From the NCBI GenBank assembly GCA_003246895.1, contig QKCL01000036.1, forward strand, positions 62,001-126,000: a stretch of 64,000 nt of DNA, given 5' to 3'. Source of the stretch: Spirochaetota bacterium (GTDB taxonomy: Bacteria > Spirochaetota > UBA4802 > UBA5550). A program made the position numbers and the translations under genes. This document shows, piece after piece, positions 33,457 through 41,678 of this stretch. A model generated the notes under the pieces. The model saw only the letters and a list, made by a program, of their open reading frames with translations. It did not search any database and had not been told where the DNA came from. The stretch's first letter is position 1. Every line of letters begins with the position of its first letter.

Positions 33457-33914
33457 ATAGCTGGTTCTGTAATCTGAAATCTATAATGCCATATCTTTTT
33501 CTTTTATAAAATCCTGTTTGCTGCGGTTAGGCATCTCCTTGCTGAAAGATAAAATTCATAAATACCTGAATCAACCCTGACCGTGACGTTAAAAGAGGTG
33601 CCTGCTCACCTGTTATTCCGGACAGATGTGAGGAATCTTTATCATTCCTGTAAGATTCTTCACCCCCATGGGGTTCGGAACGACATTTTAATTAACTATA
33701 CGCTGCCCCCTGCCGTTGCAGATTCGCTGCACAATAAACGTGATGTATCCAAAAAAGAATTGTATTTTGCGCAGATTCATCATAATAGCATTGGCATGCA
33801 TGGCTGCTTAAAATCGTGCTCTATGTTCTGACAGGAAGTGTATCAATGCATTTCCGGGGCGGTATATCTTTGCATGAGAATGGAAAAATGAAAAACACAC
33901 AACGAGGTTATTAA
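33457..33914. other. Intergenic region with a dispersed-repeat-like segment
   Basis: No gene that I believe. Near 33650-33690 a stretch like ATTCTTCACCCCCATGGGG resembles the GGAATCTTC/CATTCC-type dispersed repeats seen in many genomes. A short open frame here is judged spurious. Confidence 0.4.
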
Positions 33915-34601
33915 ATGTTTAAGTTCCGACACAATGTTTATATGGCGGCAATACTCATGGCGATGCTGTTTTCCGGATGCGCATCCCGAAATACTGTGAG
34001 CGATTCATCAAAAACTGATTCAGGCAGGGCCTTTGCCTCTGTGAACACTCCCGGAGGGCTCGTTCTGCGCAGAGAGGCGCGTGTGAAATCTCAACGAATG
34101 TTCACGCTAATCAACAAAACAAATGTACTGGTCCTGGAAAAGGGCCCTAAGGAAAAAATAAAGGACAGTGAAGATTACTGGTATAAAGTTAAGCTCGGTG
34201 ACAATGAAGGATGGGTTTTCGGAAAATACCTGTCCCGTCCGGTGCCGGGTGATGCTGAAACGGAATATACCTATGTGACAGGGCCGAATAATTTTGCTGT
34301 TTCATATTTGAGTTTATATCATAACGGGCGCTTTGACCTGTACCTTGAAATTATGGAAGAGAAGAAGACCCCTGTCATAATAATGAGCGGCAAGTGGAGT
34401 GTGACTAAGGGCCTAATAACCATTGCATTTGACAAAAAGCAGAAATTCTGCAAACCATGCGATTTTACAGCACTCTTTGTTAAACCCGAAGGCGGAATGT
34501 GGAATGAAAACATCAGGAAGATCAATGATTCCACTTACAGCTTCAGTAAGGATTTGACTCAGATAGCGATCTGGGGTAACCCATGCGACCTCTTCAGGTA
34601 G
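33915..34601 (+). CDS. Lipoprotein with a bacterial SH3 domain
   Basis: 228 residues. Lipoprotein signal MFKFRHNVYMAAILMAMLFS with lipobox FSGC (Cys22). A bacterial SH3 (SH3b) domain follows: GGLVLRREARVKSQRMFTLI with the KVKLGDNEGWVFGKYL ending. The C-terminal half is a beta-rich domain (LYHNGRFDLYLEIMEEKK, GKWSVTKGLITIAF) of the type that reports lipocalin-like or metabolite-binding folds. Such SH3b lipoproteins often bind peptidoglycan. Function unknown. Confidence 0.8.
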   Translation: MFKFRHNVYMAAILMAMLFSGCASRNTVSDSSKTDSGRAFASVNTPGGLVLRREARVKSQRMFTLINKTNVLVLEKGPKEKIKDSEDYWYKVKLGDNEGWVFGKYLSRPVPGDAETEYTYVTGPNNFAVSYLSLYHNGRFDLYLEIMEEKKTPVIIMSGKWSVTKGLITIAFDKKQKFCKPCDFTALFVKPEGGMWNENIRKINDSTYSFSKDLTQIAIWGNPCDLFR

Positions 34602-34618
34602 GGAACATGTTCCCTGTA

Positions 34619-35362
34619 TTATTGGGCATGAGACTTCAGGGATGAGTCTTCTTCATAGGCGAACCTGAAGACTGCATTTGGGTATTCCGGATAAATATGT
34701 TTTTCAGTGAATGCTTCAATTTCCCTGACCTTTTCTTTAAGTTCAGGTGACGGACTTCCCCCGTAACGGGAGATGTGAATAATAAAATTAAACTGCATTT
34801 TCGGATGCCTGGTCACATTATTTACCGTGTCAAAGATCAGGCGCTGAATATCATACAGCAGCCGTTCCTCATCCATATGGCCCATGAAGAATACAATTTC
34901 CTTTCCCTTTTCAATTACCTCATCTGTCTCCATGGCATTGCAGGAACTCTCTTCCGCCTGGGGAGCATCAACTGTGTAGAAAATGTTTTCCTCCAGGTTG
35001 CTGAAATGAAGGGGCCCCACAGGTGCAGGAGTTTCCTTCTCGATGACCTGGTAAAAGACCATTCCCTTGTCAACGGCGGAATGATATCCCTTATAGAGGA
35101 TATAATCAATCTCCTTCCCCTCGATAATCATTGATGCCAGATCAGTCATTACAAATGCCTTCGGCATGGCCAGGTCTTTCAGTGCGGTATTGACGAAATC
35201 ATTACTGAAGGTATCCATCATGATTTCCTGTGTGCTCCCTTTATCTGTTTCTACCAGCATCCGGTTGGGGCTTTTAAGAAACTCTTCTGTTTTTAGAAGC
35301 ATGGCTGTGTTTGTCTGCCTGATTAAGGCGCTCAGTGCAACTGCTGAATCCAGATATTTCAT
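34619..35362 (-). CDS. Conserved-looking protein of unknown function
   Basis: 247 residues, cytosolic (no signal or membrane span). The N-terminal third is helical (YLDSAVALSALIRQTNTAML), the middle carries VFYQVIEKETPAPVGPLHFS, and the C-terminal third is mixed (FIIHISRYGGSPSPELKEKV, then FRFAYEEDSSL). No catalytic motif recognised. It is convergent with the SH3 lipoprotein gene and lies upstream of and divergent from the CooA-like regulator gene. Confidence 0.6.
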   Translation of the reverse strand: MKYLDSAVALSALIRQTNTAMLLKTEEFLKSPNRMLVETDKGSTQEIMMDTFSNDFVNTALKDLAMPKAFVMTDLASMIIEGKEIDYILYKGYHSAVDKGMVFYQVIEKETPAPVGPLHFSNLEENIFYTVDAPQAEESSCNAMETDEVIEKGKEIVFFMGHMDEERLLYDIQRLIFDTVNNVTRHPKMQFNFIIHISRYGGSPSPELKEKVREIEAFTEKHIYPEYPNAVFRFAYEEDSSLKSHAQ

Positions 35363-35642
35363 AGTAAATCTTTTCCCTTATTTAGTACAGGTCCACACAG
35401 ATATCTTCACAGGAGTTTTCCCTGGGAAGGTACTGCATGAACAGGGTAAAATTTCTGCCTAAGACCGTACATATCAAGCAGAAAAGGGCTTATTGAAGGT
35501 GAAATATGCCGCCGTATGGGCTTATTGACCAAAATTTTACATGAATAATACATAAGATCATCAGCAGACCCATAACTTCTGTTGATTTAATTTTTAAAGT
35601 CAATTTATCTGGGGCAAAATAAAGCAGCGGTAAAGGTGAATA

Positions 35643-36302
35643 GTGAAATTTGTTGAAGAAAACCTTCTGGATCACCTGCAGCGTAATGAATTCGCTGAAC
35701 TCTACGCTTCCCTGACAAGGCGCAGTTATCCCAAAGGGGCCTTTGTGTGCCGGCCCGGGGACGAAGAGAATCGTGTCTTCATTGTGGCCAGGGGGCGGGC
35801 CAGGGTCTATCTGGGATATGAAGACAAGGAGTTTAATCTTGGAATTCTGTCCAGGGGGGATATCTATTCTACCCATACACGGGCATTCGTTCAGTCTCTG
35901 GAGGAGATTGAAGTTCTCATTGCCGATACTGAAACATTCAGGCAGAAAATGCTGGATGACCCGGAAGTGGCAAAGGCCATGGTCGTGGTCCTGGGCAGCA
36001 TGCTCAAAACTTCATTCACTATAATTGAGGGCCTGGTTTTCAAAGATGTAAAGAGCCGTCTTGCGGCGCTGTTGGCAGGAGAGGCCAGAAGGCACGGTAT
36101 CTCCTCAGAAGAAGGCATTATTGTCCGGATTGATCTTTCCGTGGAACAGATTGCCAATCTTGTCGGTTCCACGCGGCAGACCGTATCCACCCTTCTCAAT
36201 GACTTCTCCCGTGAGGGACTGGTTAAAAGGCTTGAACGGGGCAGGTTTCTTGTCACCGATGCTGCCGCTCTGGAAGCAGCGAATGATGACAGTTCTGTCT
36301 AA
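35643..36302 (+). CDS. cooA-like: CooA-like Crp/Fnr-family regulator (putative CO/heme sensor)
   Basis: 219 residues from GTG 35643 with AAAGGTGA upstream. The sensor domain follows Rhodospirillum CooA closely: KGAFVCRPGDEENRVFIV, GRARVYLGYEDKEFNLG, then RGDIYSTHTRAFV, where the CooA heme ligands lie. His78 matches CooA His77, but CooA Cys75 is Ser76 here, and Pro2 is Lys2. The rest (DVKSRLAALLAGEA, VEQIANLVGSTRQTVSTLLN) is the CooA-type dimer helix and helix-turn-helix. It is convergent with a CooS-derived gene. By family it should bind heme and CO and activate transcription; retained heme binding needs proof. Confidence 0.82.
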   Translation: MKFVEENLLDHLQRNEFAELYASLTRRSYPKGAFVCRPGDEENRVFIVARGRARVYLGYEDKEFNLGILSRGDIYSTHTRAFVQSLEEIEVLIADTETFRQKMLDDPEVAKAMVVVLGSMLKTSFTIIEGLVFKDVKSRLAALLAGEARRHGISSEEGIIVRIDLSVEQIANLVGSTRQTVSTLLNDFSREGLVKRLERGRFLVTDAAALEAANDDSSV

Positions 36303-36332
36303 TCCGTAAGGCCCTGACCCGAACCTGATCTC

Positions 36333-36974
36333 CTATGAAAAGGGGGAGAAACGGGTTCCGCAGCGGTCACTCCAGCCGAGTTCCAGCCGTTTATTATGTA
36401 TATGTTCATGGGCCTGGTCTGCTGTTTTCACGGGATCTCCTGCCATTGAAAAGACTGCACCCGGAACTGCTGTGTCATTCTGCTGATCATGAGATTTAAT
36501 TACAGCTAAAGGCAGAACTGCAGCATCACCGGAGACATGGACTGCCAGGGAACTGCAGAAATCAGCTATGGCCGGGTTTTTCATACCCTTTGTATGTATG
36601 ACCGGAGCTATGTTCAGAAAACTGCAGAATTCAGACAATCCGTCTCCGGTCCATTTGAATGCACCTGACCCGGCCAGCCCCGCTTTTTCTATTTCCTCAA
36701 CAGGGTAACCGTATGTTATTACGAACATGTCGTCTTTGATCAGTTCCTTCAGCAGCTCTATGTGGTCCCCGTCACTGCTGCCTGTGGAGCCGGCAATGGT
36801 GACTATTCCGCGGATACGCCCCAGCTGAAGCGACTTAAAGAACAGATCTGCGGATTCTGTGCATGTCTCCAGGGCGTCATCTTTATAGTTCAGAAAGTTC
36901 ACTCCGTCAATGATGGCGCAGCCTTCTGTGTTACTGCTGTCTGAAACATCGGTAAAGTCTATATCTCTGTTCAT
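36333..36974 (-). CDS. CooS (CO dehydrogenase) C-terminal-domain protein lacking the metal-ligand cysteines
   Basis: 213 residues with AGGAG before the ATG. The sequence matches the end of the CO dehydrogenase catalytic subunit: LKELIKDDMFVITYGYPVEE (CooS-type LIKNDILVLTTGCSAHA), then GDGLSEFCSFLNIAPVIHTK (LGIPPVLHMGSC type) and DPVKTADQAHEHIHNKRLEL at the end. At the cluster positions the cysteines are gone: Ser63 in VTIAGST (expected GC), Tyr90 in ITYGY, and TKGM in place of MGSC. It therefore cannot bind the C-cluster as CooS does. The upstream region holds a CooA-consensus-like operator, and the CooA-like gene faces it. Probably a repurposed, CO-regulated domain; decay is the alternative. 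Confidence 0.72.
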   Translation of the reverse strand: MNRDIDFTDVSDSSNTEGCAIIDGVNFLNYKDDALETCTESADLFFKSLQLGRIRGIVTIAGSTGSSDGDHIELLKELIKDDMFVITYGYPVEEIEKAGLAGSGAFKWTGDGLSEFCSFLNIAPVIHTKGMKNPAIADFCSSLAVHVSGDAAVLPLAVIKSHDQQNDTAVPGAVFSMAGDPVKTADQAHEHIHNKRLELGWSDRCGTRFSPFS

Positions 36975-37094
36975 GTTTTCTCTCCTGCTTTTCCCCGGCG
37001 AAGTTGCCGGGAAGATGCTCTATGGCTGACCGGACATATTTCAATGTATTGTCCCGGATATGAGCTTACCATACAGGAAAGGGCCGGATCTGTC

Positions 37095-37110
37095 TGTCGG
37101 CTGGCTGACA
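37095..37110. promoter_or_regulatory. CooA-consensus-like operator upstream of the CooS-like gene
   Basis: On the minus strand the site reads TGTCA-GCCAGC-CGACA, the two half-sites of the known CooA box (TGTCA-N6-CGACA) with the expected six-base spacer. It lies about 120 bases upstream of the CooS-like start, on the same side as the CooA-like gene's partner. Confidence 0.65.
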
Positions 37111-37127
37111 TATGCGGCATCGGTGAA

Positions 37128-37141
37128 ATGTAAATTTACAT
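37128..37141. promoter_or_regulatory. 14-bp perfect palindrome
   Basis: ATGTAAATTTACAT, fully self-complementary, 17 bases beyond the CooA-like box and upstream of the CooS-like gene. It may be a second operator; no protein can be named. Confidence 0.4.
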
Positions 37142-37240
37142 GGACTTAATATATCTCAGGAGATATATACAATTCCGGGGCAGGGAATGACAGTGAGGCG
37201 GAATGTCCCCGATGTTAAACCGGGGACCTGTTAAAACATC

Positions 37241-37441
37241 TTAACCTACTCTTTTTATTGAACCGTTTGAAATCATCTCCTGAAGCTGGGAAAGAAGGCT
37301 TCTCTCCTGCTGGTCAATATGGCCGTCTTCATCGGCAATCATCAGTATTTTGTCATATTCAAGTGTTGTTATCTGGCCGTCGTCCATGGCCTTTTTGATC
37401 ATTTCCATGAGCCTCGCGGCGGATTCGCTTGGTTTCTGCAT
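37241..37441 (-). CDS. Small EF-hand-like/TerB-like protein
   Basis: 66 residues from ATG 37441 (GGAGAAA upstream); a longer in-frame start has no such site. It is all-helical with a short acidic loop, ADEDGHIDQQERSLLSQLQE, that looks like a single EF-hand loop, preceded by GQITTLEYDKILMI. Proteins of this pattern (GxITxxEYxxIL... ADxDGxIDxxE) occur widely in spirochaetes and are related to the TerB domain. Function unknown. Confidence 0.65.
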   Translation of the reverse strand: MQKPSESAARLMEMIKKAMDDGQITTLEYDKILMIADEDGHIDQQERSLLSQLQEMISNGSIKRVG

Positions 37442-37483
37442 TGATATTTCTCCGTATGATTTTTTAAGATTACTTATTATCAC

Positions 37484-37800
37484 AGGTACGCAATGATGAA
37501 AAAAAGTAAATAAAAATTAATAATTTATTGGCTCAAACCGGATGGATTTTGAAGCAGTGCAGATCTGTTTGTTCGCTTCTTCCAGGTGATGAGGCTTCGA
37601 GACATCCGCGGAGATGGTGATCTTACGGGAATGTAAATGTAGTTTATGCAGTCCCGGGCGTGTCATTGCGGGAAATTAAAGTTTCTACAGAACAGCTGTT
37701 CCTGAAAAAGTGTTGATATTCCCCGGGAATGTTTTATCAATTTCCGGTGCAGATCGCGGTACTGCGTTATATGCTGTTTATAGATATGGGGGGAGATTTT
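37484..37800. other. Intergenic region without a gene
   Basis: No gene or stable hairpin recognised. The open frame that extends into it from the racemase gene has no ribosome site. Confidence 0.4.
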
Positions 37801-38508
37801 ATGAAAACCTTAGGACTGCTCGGGGGGATCGGGCCTGAATCAACAATAAACTATTACAGGGATATAATAGGCCTGTACAGAACCCTAACCGGGAAAGACG
37901 AATACCCAAATATACTTATTAACAGTATTAACATGACGGGGATGCTTGACCTGGTCGGCAAAAAAAAGTTTTCTGAACTGGCAGATTATCTTGCCTCTGA
38001 AATAAACAGGCTCATTGCAGCAGGAGCTGATATCTGCGCCGTCTGTTCCAACACTCCCCACATCGTATTTGACCGGTTAAAAGACAGGGTTCCGGTTCCT
38101 CTTTTAAGTATTGTGGAAGCGGCAGCCCAGGAGGCGGAGTCAAAGGGACTCAGAAAACTGCTTCTCACAGGCACAGCCTTTACAATGGAAAATGACTTTT
38201 ACTCAAAGAGCTTTATGGACAGGGGGATTGAAATAATTGTTCCTGACCGGGATGCCCGGAAAGTTATTCATGATACAATTTTCCCGGAACTTGAGGCCGG
38301 TATAGTAATTCCCGAAAAGAAGGCAAGGCTCATTGAACTATGTACAGAGATAATCAGTGAAAATAGTCTGGACGGTATTATTCTGGGGTGTACTGAACTG
38401 CCCCTCATGGTTTCGGATGATGACTTTGATGTGAAGGTTCTTGATACAGTCACCATTCACGTAAGAAAAATAGTAAGCACGGCCATGGAGAATGCTGCGG
38501 AGAAGTAA
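37801..38508 (+). CDS. Aspartate/glutamate racemase family protein
   Basis: 235 residues from ATG 37801, chosen because GGGGGAG precedes it; a longer frame starts 72 bases upstream without a ribosome site. The two catalytic cysteines lie in CAVCSNTPHIVFDRL (Cys82) and GIILGCTELPLMV (Cys197), with the N-terminal GLLGGIGPESTINYYRDI loop of the family. PLP-independent racemases of this type make D-aspartate or D-glutamate. The substrate cannot be told from the sequence. Confidence 0.92.
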   Translation: MKTLGLLGGIGPESTINYYRDIIGLYRTLTGKDEYPNILINSINMTGMLDLVGKKKFSELADYLASEINRLIAAGADICAVCSNTPHIVFDRLKDRVPVPLLSIVEAAAQEAESKGLRKLLLTGTAFTMENDFYSKSFMDRGIEIIVPDRDARKVIHDTIFPELEAGIVIPEKKARLIELCTEIISENSLDGIILGCTELPLMVSDDDFDVKVLDTVTIHVRKIVSTAMENAAEK

Positions 38509-38581
38509 AGAAGTCCTGCCGTGCTGCATCATCTGCAGACGGCAGAGTGACGGTTGAGAAATTTCTTCTTTGTTTTTTATG

Positions 38582-39079
38582 TCAGTAGGCAATACGGGCT
38601 ACGAGAAGCCTGCCTGTAACTTCATCGTAATAGACAGATGTCACAGTTTTGGCATTGGTGTTCTCCCCCCTGACCCTTCTATAATATAGGGGTTTCTTCA
38701 TGGACTTCAGGTCCCAGAGCTTTTCGTTCTCAATACCTGAAGAGGAATATGTATTCTTCAGGGGCCTGAAATCCTTTCTTGATTTGCCGGTGTATTTTTT
38801 TATAAAGGGCCATGCCTCATCCGGAGGTATTGTAATTCCCACATTGGATATGGAATCCATGAAGCCTTCTTCATTATAGTAGAGGTCCCGGGCAGATGGA
38901 GGGAGTTTCATTGAGAAAAAGCCCTCGAGACTGTGTCTGGCTTCTTCCCCTCTGAATACCTGTGGTTCAAATCCCCTGCCGAAGTCGTAGCAGAAGTGGA
39001 TCGTAAAGATCAGCAGGGCCGCGAACATAATACCGAAAACAGTAAGGGCTATTTTTGCCGCTGATATTCTTCTTCCCAT
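38582..39079 (-). CDS. Membrane-anchored exported protein, function unknown
   Basis: 165 residues with a single N-terminal membrane helix (IALTVFGIMFAALLIFTIHF) followed by an extracytoplasmic domain that is mostly charged (YYNEEGFMDSISNVGITIPP, LYYRRVRGENTNAKTVTSVY). Its start lies four bases after the stop of the upstream WG-repeat gene on the same strand, which makes co-translation likely. No family recognised. Confidence 0.7.
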   Translation of the reverse strand: MGRRISAAKIALTVFGIMFAALLIFTIHFCYDFGRGFEPQVFRGEEARHSLEGFFSMKLPPSARDLYYNEEGFMDSISNVGITIPPDEAWPFIKKYTGKSRKDFRPLKNTYSSSGIENEKLWDLKSMKKPLYYRRVRGENTNAKTVTSVYYDEVTGRLLVARIAY

Positions 39080-39083
39080 GGGG

Positions 39084-39584
39084 TTACCTTATTTTAAGTA
39101 TAATTTTCTTTTTATCCAGATAGACAACGGCTGTACCGGATTCCTTTGAGTAGTCTGCAATGGAATCGTATTTCATGGGCACAACGATCCTGCCGTATCT
39201 GTTAACAAGCCCGTATTTTCCGCCCTTCACGGCAGTGTGTTCTCCCATCTTTTCATAGACCGGATCTTTTATGACAACACTGAATCCGCCCCCGAACGGA
39301 AAGGCAAAATCAAACTGAGGCTTTACCGCTATTCTGTTCTTTCTGTTAATGAATCCGATTTTGCCGTTTTCCACGATTCTTCGAAGTCCTTCGGAGTAGT
39401 AGTCAGGGCCGTTGTCAAAGAAGAATATGTTGGCTATTTTTCTGCCCTTCAGGCTGTAGTATTCAAAATATTTCTTTTCAGAGTTGAACCTGCAGGTGCC
39501 GTTTTTTTCCTTTATTACCCAGTCCTCTGCATAGAGGCTCATGGAAAAAATAAGCAGAAGTGATGCGGCAAGTATTCTTTTCAT
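39084..39584 (-). CDS. Secreted WG-repeat protein
   Basis: 166 residues with a signal peptide (MKRILAASLLLIFSMSLYAE). The body contains WG-type repeats (KIGFINRKNRIAVKPQFDFA, KYGLVNRYGRIVVPMKYDSI), as in the tandem pair at 31.5-33.4 kb but shorter. Together with the adjacent anchored protein it looks like a small exported-protein operon. Function unknown. Confidence 0.82.
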   Translation of the reverse strand: MKRILAASLLLIFSMSLYAEDWVIKEKNGTCRFNSEKKYFEYYSLKGRKIANIFFFDNGPDYYSEGLRRIVENGKIGFINRKNRIAVKPQFDFAFPFGGGFSVVIKDPVYEKMGEHTAVKGGKYGLVNRYGRIVVPMKYDSIADYSKESGTAVVYLDKKKIILKIR

Positions 39585-39637
39585 TTCATTCCTCCTGTAT
39601 GATTAATTGTTAAACCTGAATCCGGGAGCCTCAGGGA

Positions 39638-40219
39638 TTACTGAAGCCCCTTCCGTGCTTTTATTTTAGCCCTCAGGGCTTTGAAGGCCGAAACAAGCAG
39701 GTAAACAAGAACAGTCATAAAAACGAAGTATATACGGGGGCCTGCGTTGCTGATTGCTCCTTCACTGAGCAGATTCTTCAGGGGTGTTTCCAGAATGACT
39801 ACGGGGTAAAAATAAATATATACGGCAATTTGTCTTAATATTTCAGGGAAATAGGGGTACAGAAGTGAAGTGCTGAAGAGAAGTGATAGTATTACGCCGA
39901 TGAAAGCAAGCCTTCTCAGGTCTGTCTTCTTTCTGTTTTTCAGAAATGCAAGAAGCCATGACAGGGCAAAGATAAAGGCAATATTCAAGGGAGCTCCGTA
40001 TTTAATGTTTTCCCATGAATCCGCTGAATAGAGGGCTTTCCCTTCAGGGGTTTCCTTTATTTCAAAATCGAAATAGGGCGCAGGGAAGCCGCAGGAAACA
40101 GTCAGTTTGCCCCATTTCAGGGGAACGTTGCTCTTGTTGTCCTGGCATCCGTTGCACTGGGTCAGGAAACATGTGAATGATATGAGAAACAGAATGAAAA
40201 GTCTTTTAATATTAAGCAT
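39638..40219 (-). CDS. Membrane protein with an exported N-terminal part
   Basis: 193 residues. An N-terminal hydrophobic segment (LFILFLISFTCFLTQC) is followed by a short polar region rich in cysteine, then about four membrane spans (APLNIAFIFALSWLLAFL; RRLAFIGVILSLLFSTSLLY; IAVYIYFYPVVILETPL; IYFVFMTVLVYLLVSAF) and a basic tail. No lipobox of the standard type is present. No family recognised. Probably transcribed with the WG-repeat gene downstream. Confidence 0.68.
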   Translation of the reverse strand: MLNIKRLFILFLISFTCFLTQCNGCQDNKSNVPLKWGKLTVSCGFPAPYFDFEIKETPEGKALYSADSWENIKYGAPLNIAFIFALSWLLAFLKNRKKTDLRRLAFIGVILSLLFSTSLLYPYFPEILRQIAVYIYFYPVVILETPLKNLLSEGAISNAGPRIYFVFMTVLVYLLVSAFKALRAKIKARKGLQ

Positions 40220-40466
40220 ATTCTACTCCTGTGAAACAATATTATGAGAGTTTGTTGTAATTGACGCAGGTACAACATAAAAAGTTCTCATTTTTTTGCA
40301 AAAAAAATACCGGCACAACGGGCTCTGGTGCTGAAAAAAAAATGATTCCGGCGGTTTATATTTAAAGGCATTTGTGCAGGAGATTTTCTTTCTGTACCGG
40401 AACCGGTTAATGTACAGAAAAAACTGAAATTTCCCGGGACTTATGCCGCCACTGCTGAACATTTTT

Positions 40467-41384
40467 CTAATTTCTGCTGTACCGGTTCCCCTGCTTTACG
40501 AGGTATGCCACGCCGGAATTGCTGAACGGTGAATTTACGGTAATATCCAGAAGGTTTCTGGTTACCTTTTCCGCGGCCTCTTTTTTCCCGGGAACCACTG
40601 AGCCTGTTATGTATTCCTTGAGATTCCCCTTTGCCGGGCCTGTTATGAGCGAAGCCGGATTGGTGAAAAAAGGCGTAAAGGTAAGGCTCGTGAAAACCAT
40701 CTGCGCCATTTCCGATGTGCGGACAGCTGTGTTCATTTTTCCGCTTATGAGCATCTGTTCCATTACAGTCCTGAACATGGCCCTGTCGCTGACATACTTT
40801 ATGGAAATTTCATCATAGATATTGTTCTGGTTAACAAAAAGGCTCTTCACGGAGTAACCTCTTTTTGCCCTGGAGTATGCGGGCCTTACGGTAAATTTGC
40901 CGGCATCAACCTCGGCAACTGTTGATTTTCCAAGGTCATTGTACTCCATGTAGCCGTTCTCGCCTTTCAGGGCAATCTGTTTCTTTACGCCGTTGTCATT
41001 GATTCCTGTTATCCTTCCATCGGGTTTCATTGTGATGTAGCGTGTTATTGGAGGGGATGGAGAAACCTGCATGAGGGATGACCCTCCCTCCTTCACAACT
41101 CTGTCTGTTGTATAGTATTCCCTGACAAGAATGGTGCCGTTGTTTACGGAATATATATCAACAATCTTCTTTCCTTCCCAGTAGCAGTTTACCTCAACTG
41201 TGCCTCCCACAACGGTTCTTCCGATAATGCGGTATTCTGCAAAGTCTCCGGCTTTGGGATTATCATGGAGGAGATATATTCCACCGACCTTCCACCCTTC
41301 CTGTTTTACCTCGGGAATAATTGTGCCCATGCAGCATCCTGTGACCATTAGAAGCATTAAAAAAACTGGGATGTACCTTTTCAT
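40467..41384 (-). CDS. Lipoprotein of unknown function
   Basis: 305 residues from ATG 41384 (AGGAG seven bases upstream; the ATG two codons earlier lies almost on top of it). Lipoprotein signal MKRYIPVFLMLLMVTGCC with lipobox VTGC. The mature part is beta-rich (GDFAEYRIIGRTVVGGTVEV, KPDGRITGINDNGVKKQIAL) and has a helical C-terminal region (MFRTVMEQMLISGKMN). No family recognised. Confidence 0.72.
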   Translation of the reverse strand: MKRYIPVFLMLLMVTGCCMGTIIPEVKQEGWKVGGIYLLHDNPKAGDFAEYRIIGRTVVGGTVEVNCYWEGKKIVDIYSVNNGTILVREYYTTDRVVKEGGSSLMQVSPSPPITRYITMKPDGRITGINDNGVKKQIALKGENGYMEYNDLGKSTVAEVDAGKFTVRPAYSRAKRGYSVKSLFVNQNNIYDEISIKYVSDRAMFRTVMEQMLISGKMNTAVRTSEMAQMVFTSLTFTPFFTNPASLITGPAKGNLKEYITGSVVPGKKEAAEKVTRNLLDITVNSPFSNSGVAYLVKQGNRYSRN

Positions 41385-41390
41385 TTCCAT

Positions 41391-41678
41391 TCTCCTGCTG
41401 TAACTGCAGCGTATATGTAATTATAGTGCATCTGCCCCGGCCGGTCAATTCTTTTCCATTCCGTAAATTTATGAAGGCACCGGATAAAAATTGATGACAG
41501 GAAATGATGAAACTGTGACAGGCTATGTTTATGCCGGGAAATACAGCACTATTGCTGATTACTGATCTCCTGCATAAAAGAGGGAAACAGCCTGAAAGGC
41601 AGTTATATTATTAATACAGAGAGCAGGTCAATACATCGGGTCTAATGGTGTGTTAATTTTTTTACAGGGACTACAGAT
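41391..41678. other. Intergenic region, no gene
   Basis: Divergent promoters for the lipoprotein gene and the Amt-GGDEF gene are expected here; I cannot assign clear boxes or hairpins. Confidence 0.35.

Noticed and set aside
33583-33831. An 82-codon plus-strand frame
   Set aside because: No ribosome site, and it overlaps a dispersed-repeat-like segment; composition is not protein-like.
38941-38965. GGTTCAAATCCC-type sequence as a tRNA T-arm
   Set aside because: It lies inside a coding region, and no matching acceptor stem or anticodon arm was found around it.
40223-40462. A 79-codon minus-strand frame filling the gap between two minus-strand genes
   Set aside because: No ribosome site, no signal peptide and random-looking composition; it fills the gap by chance.
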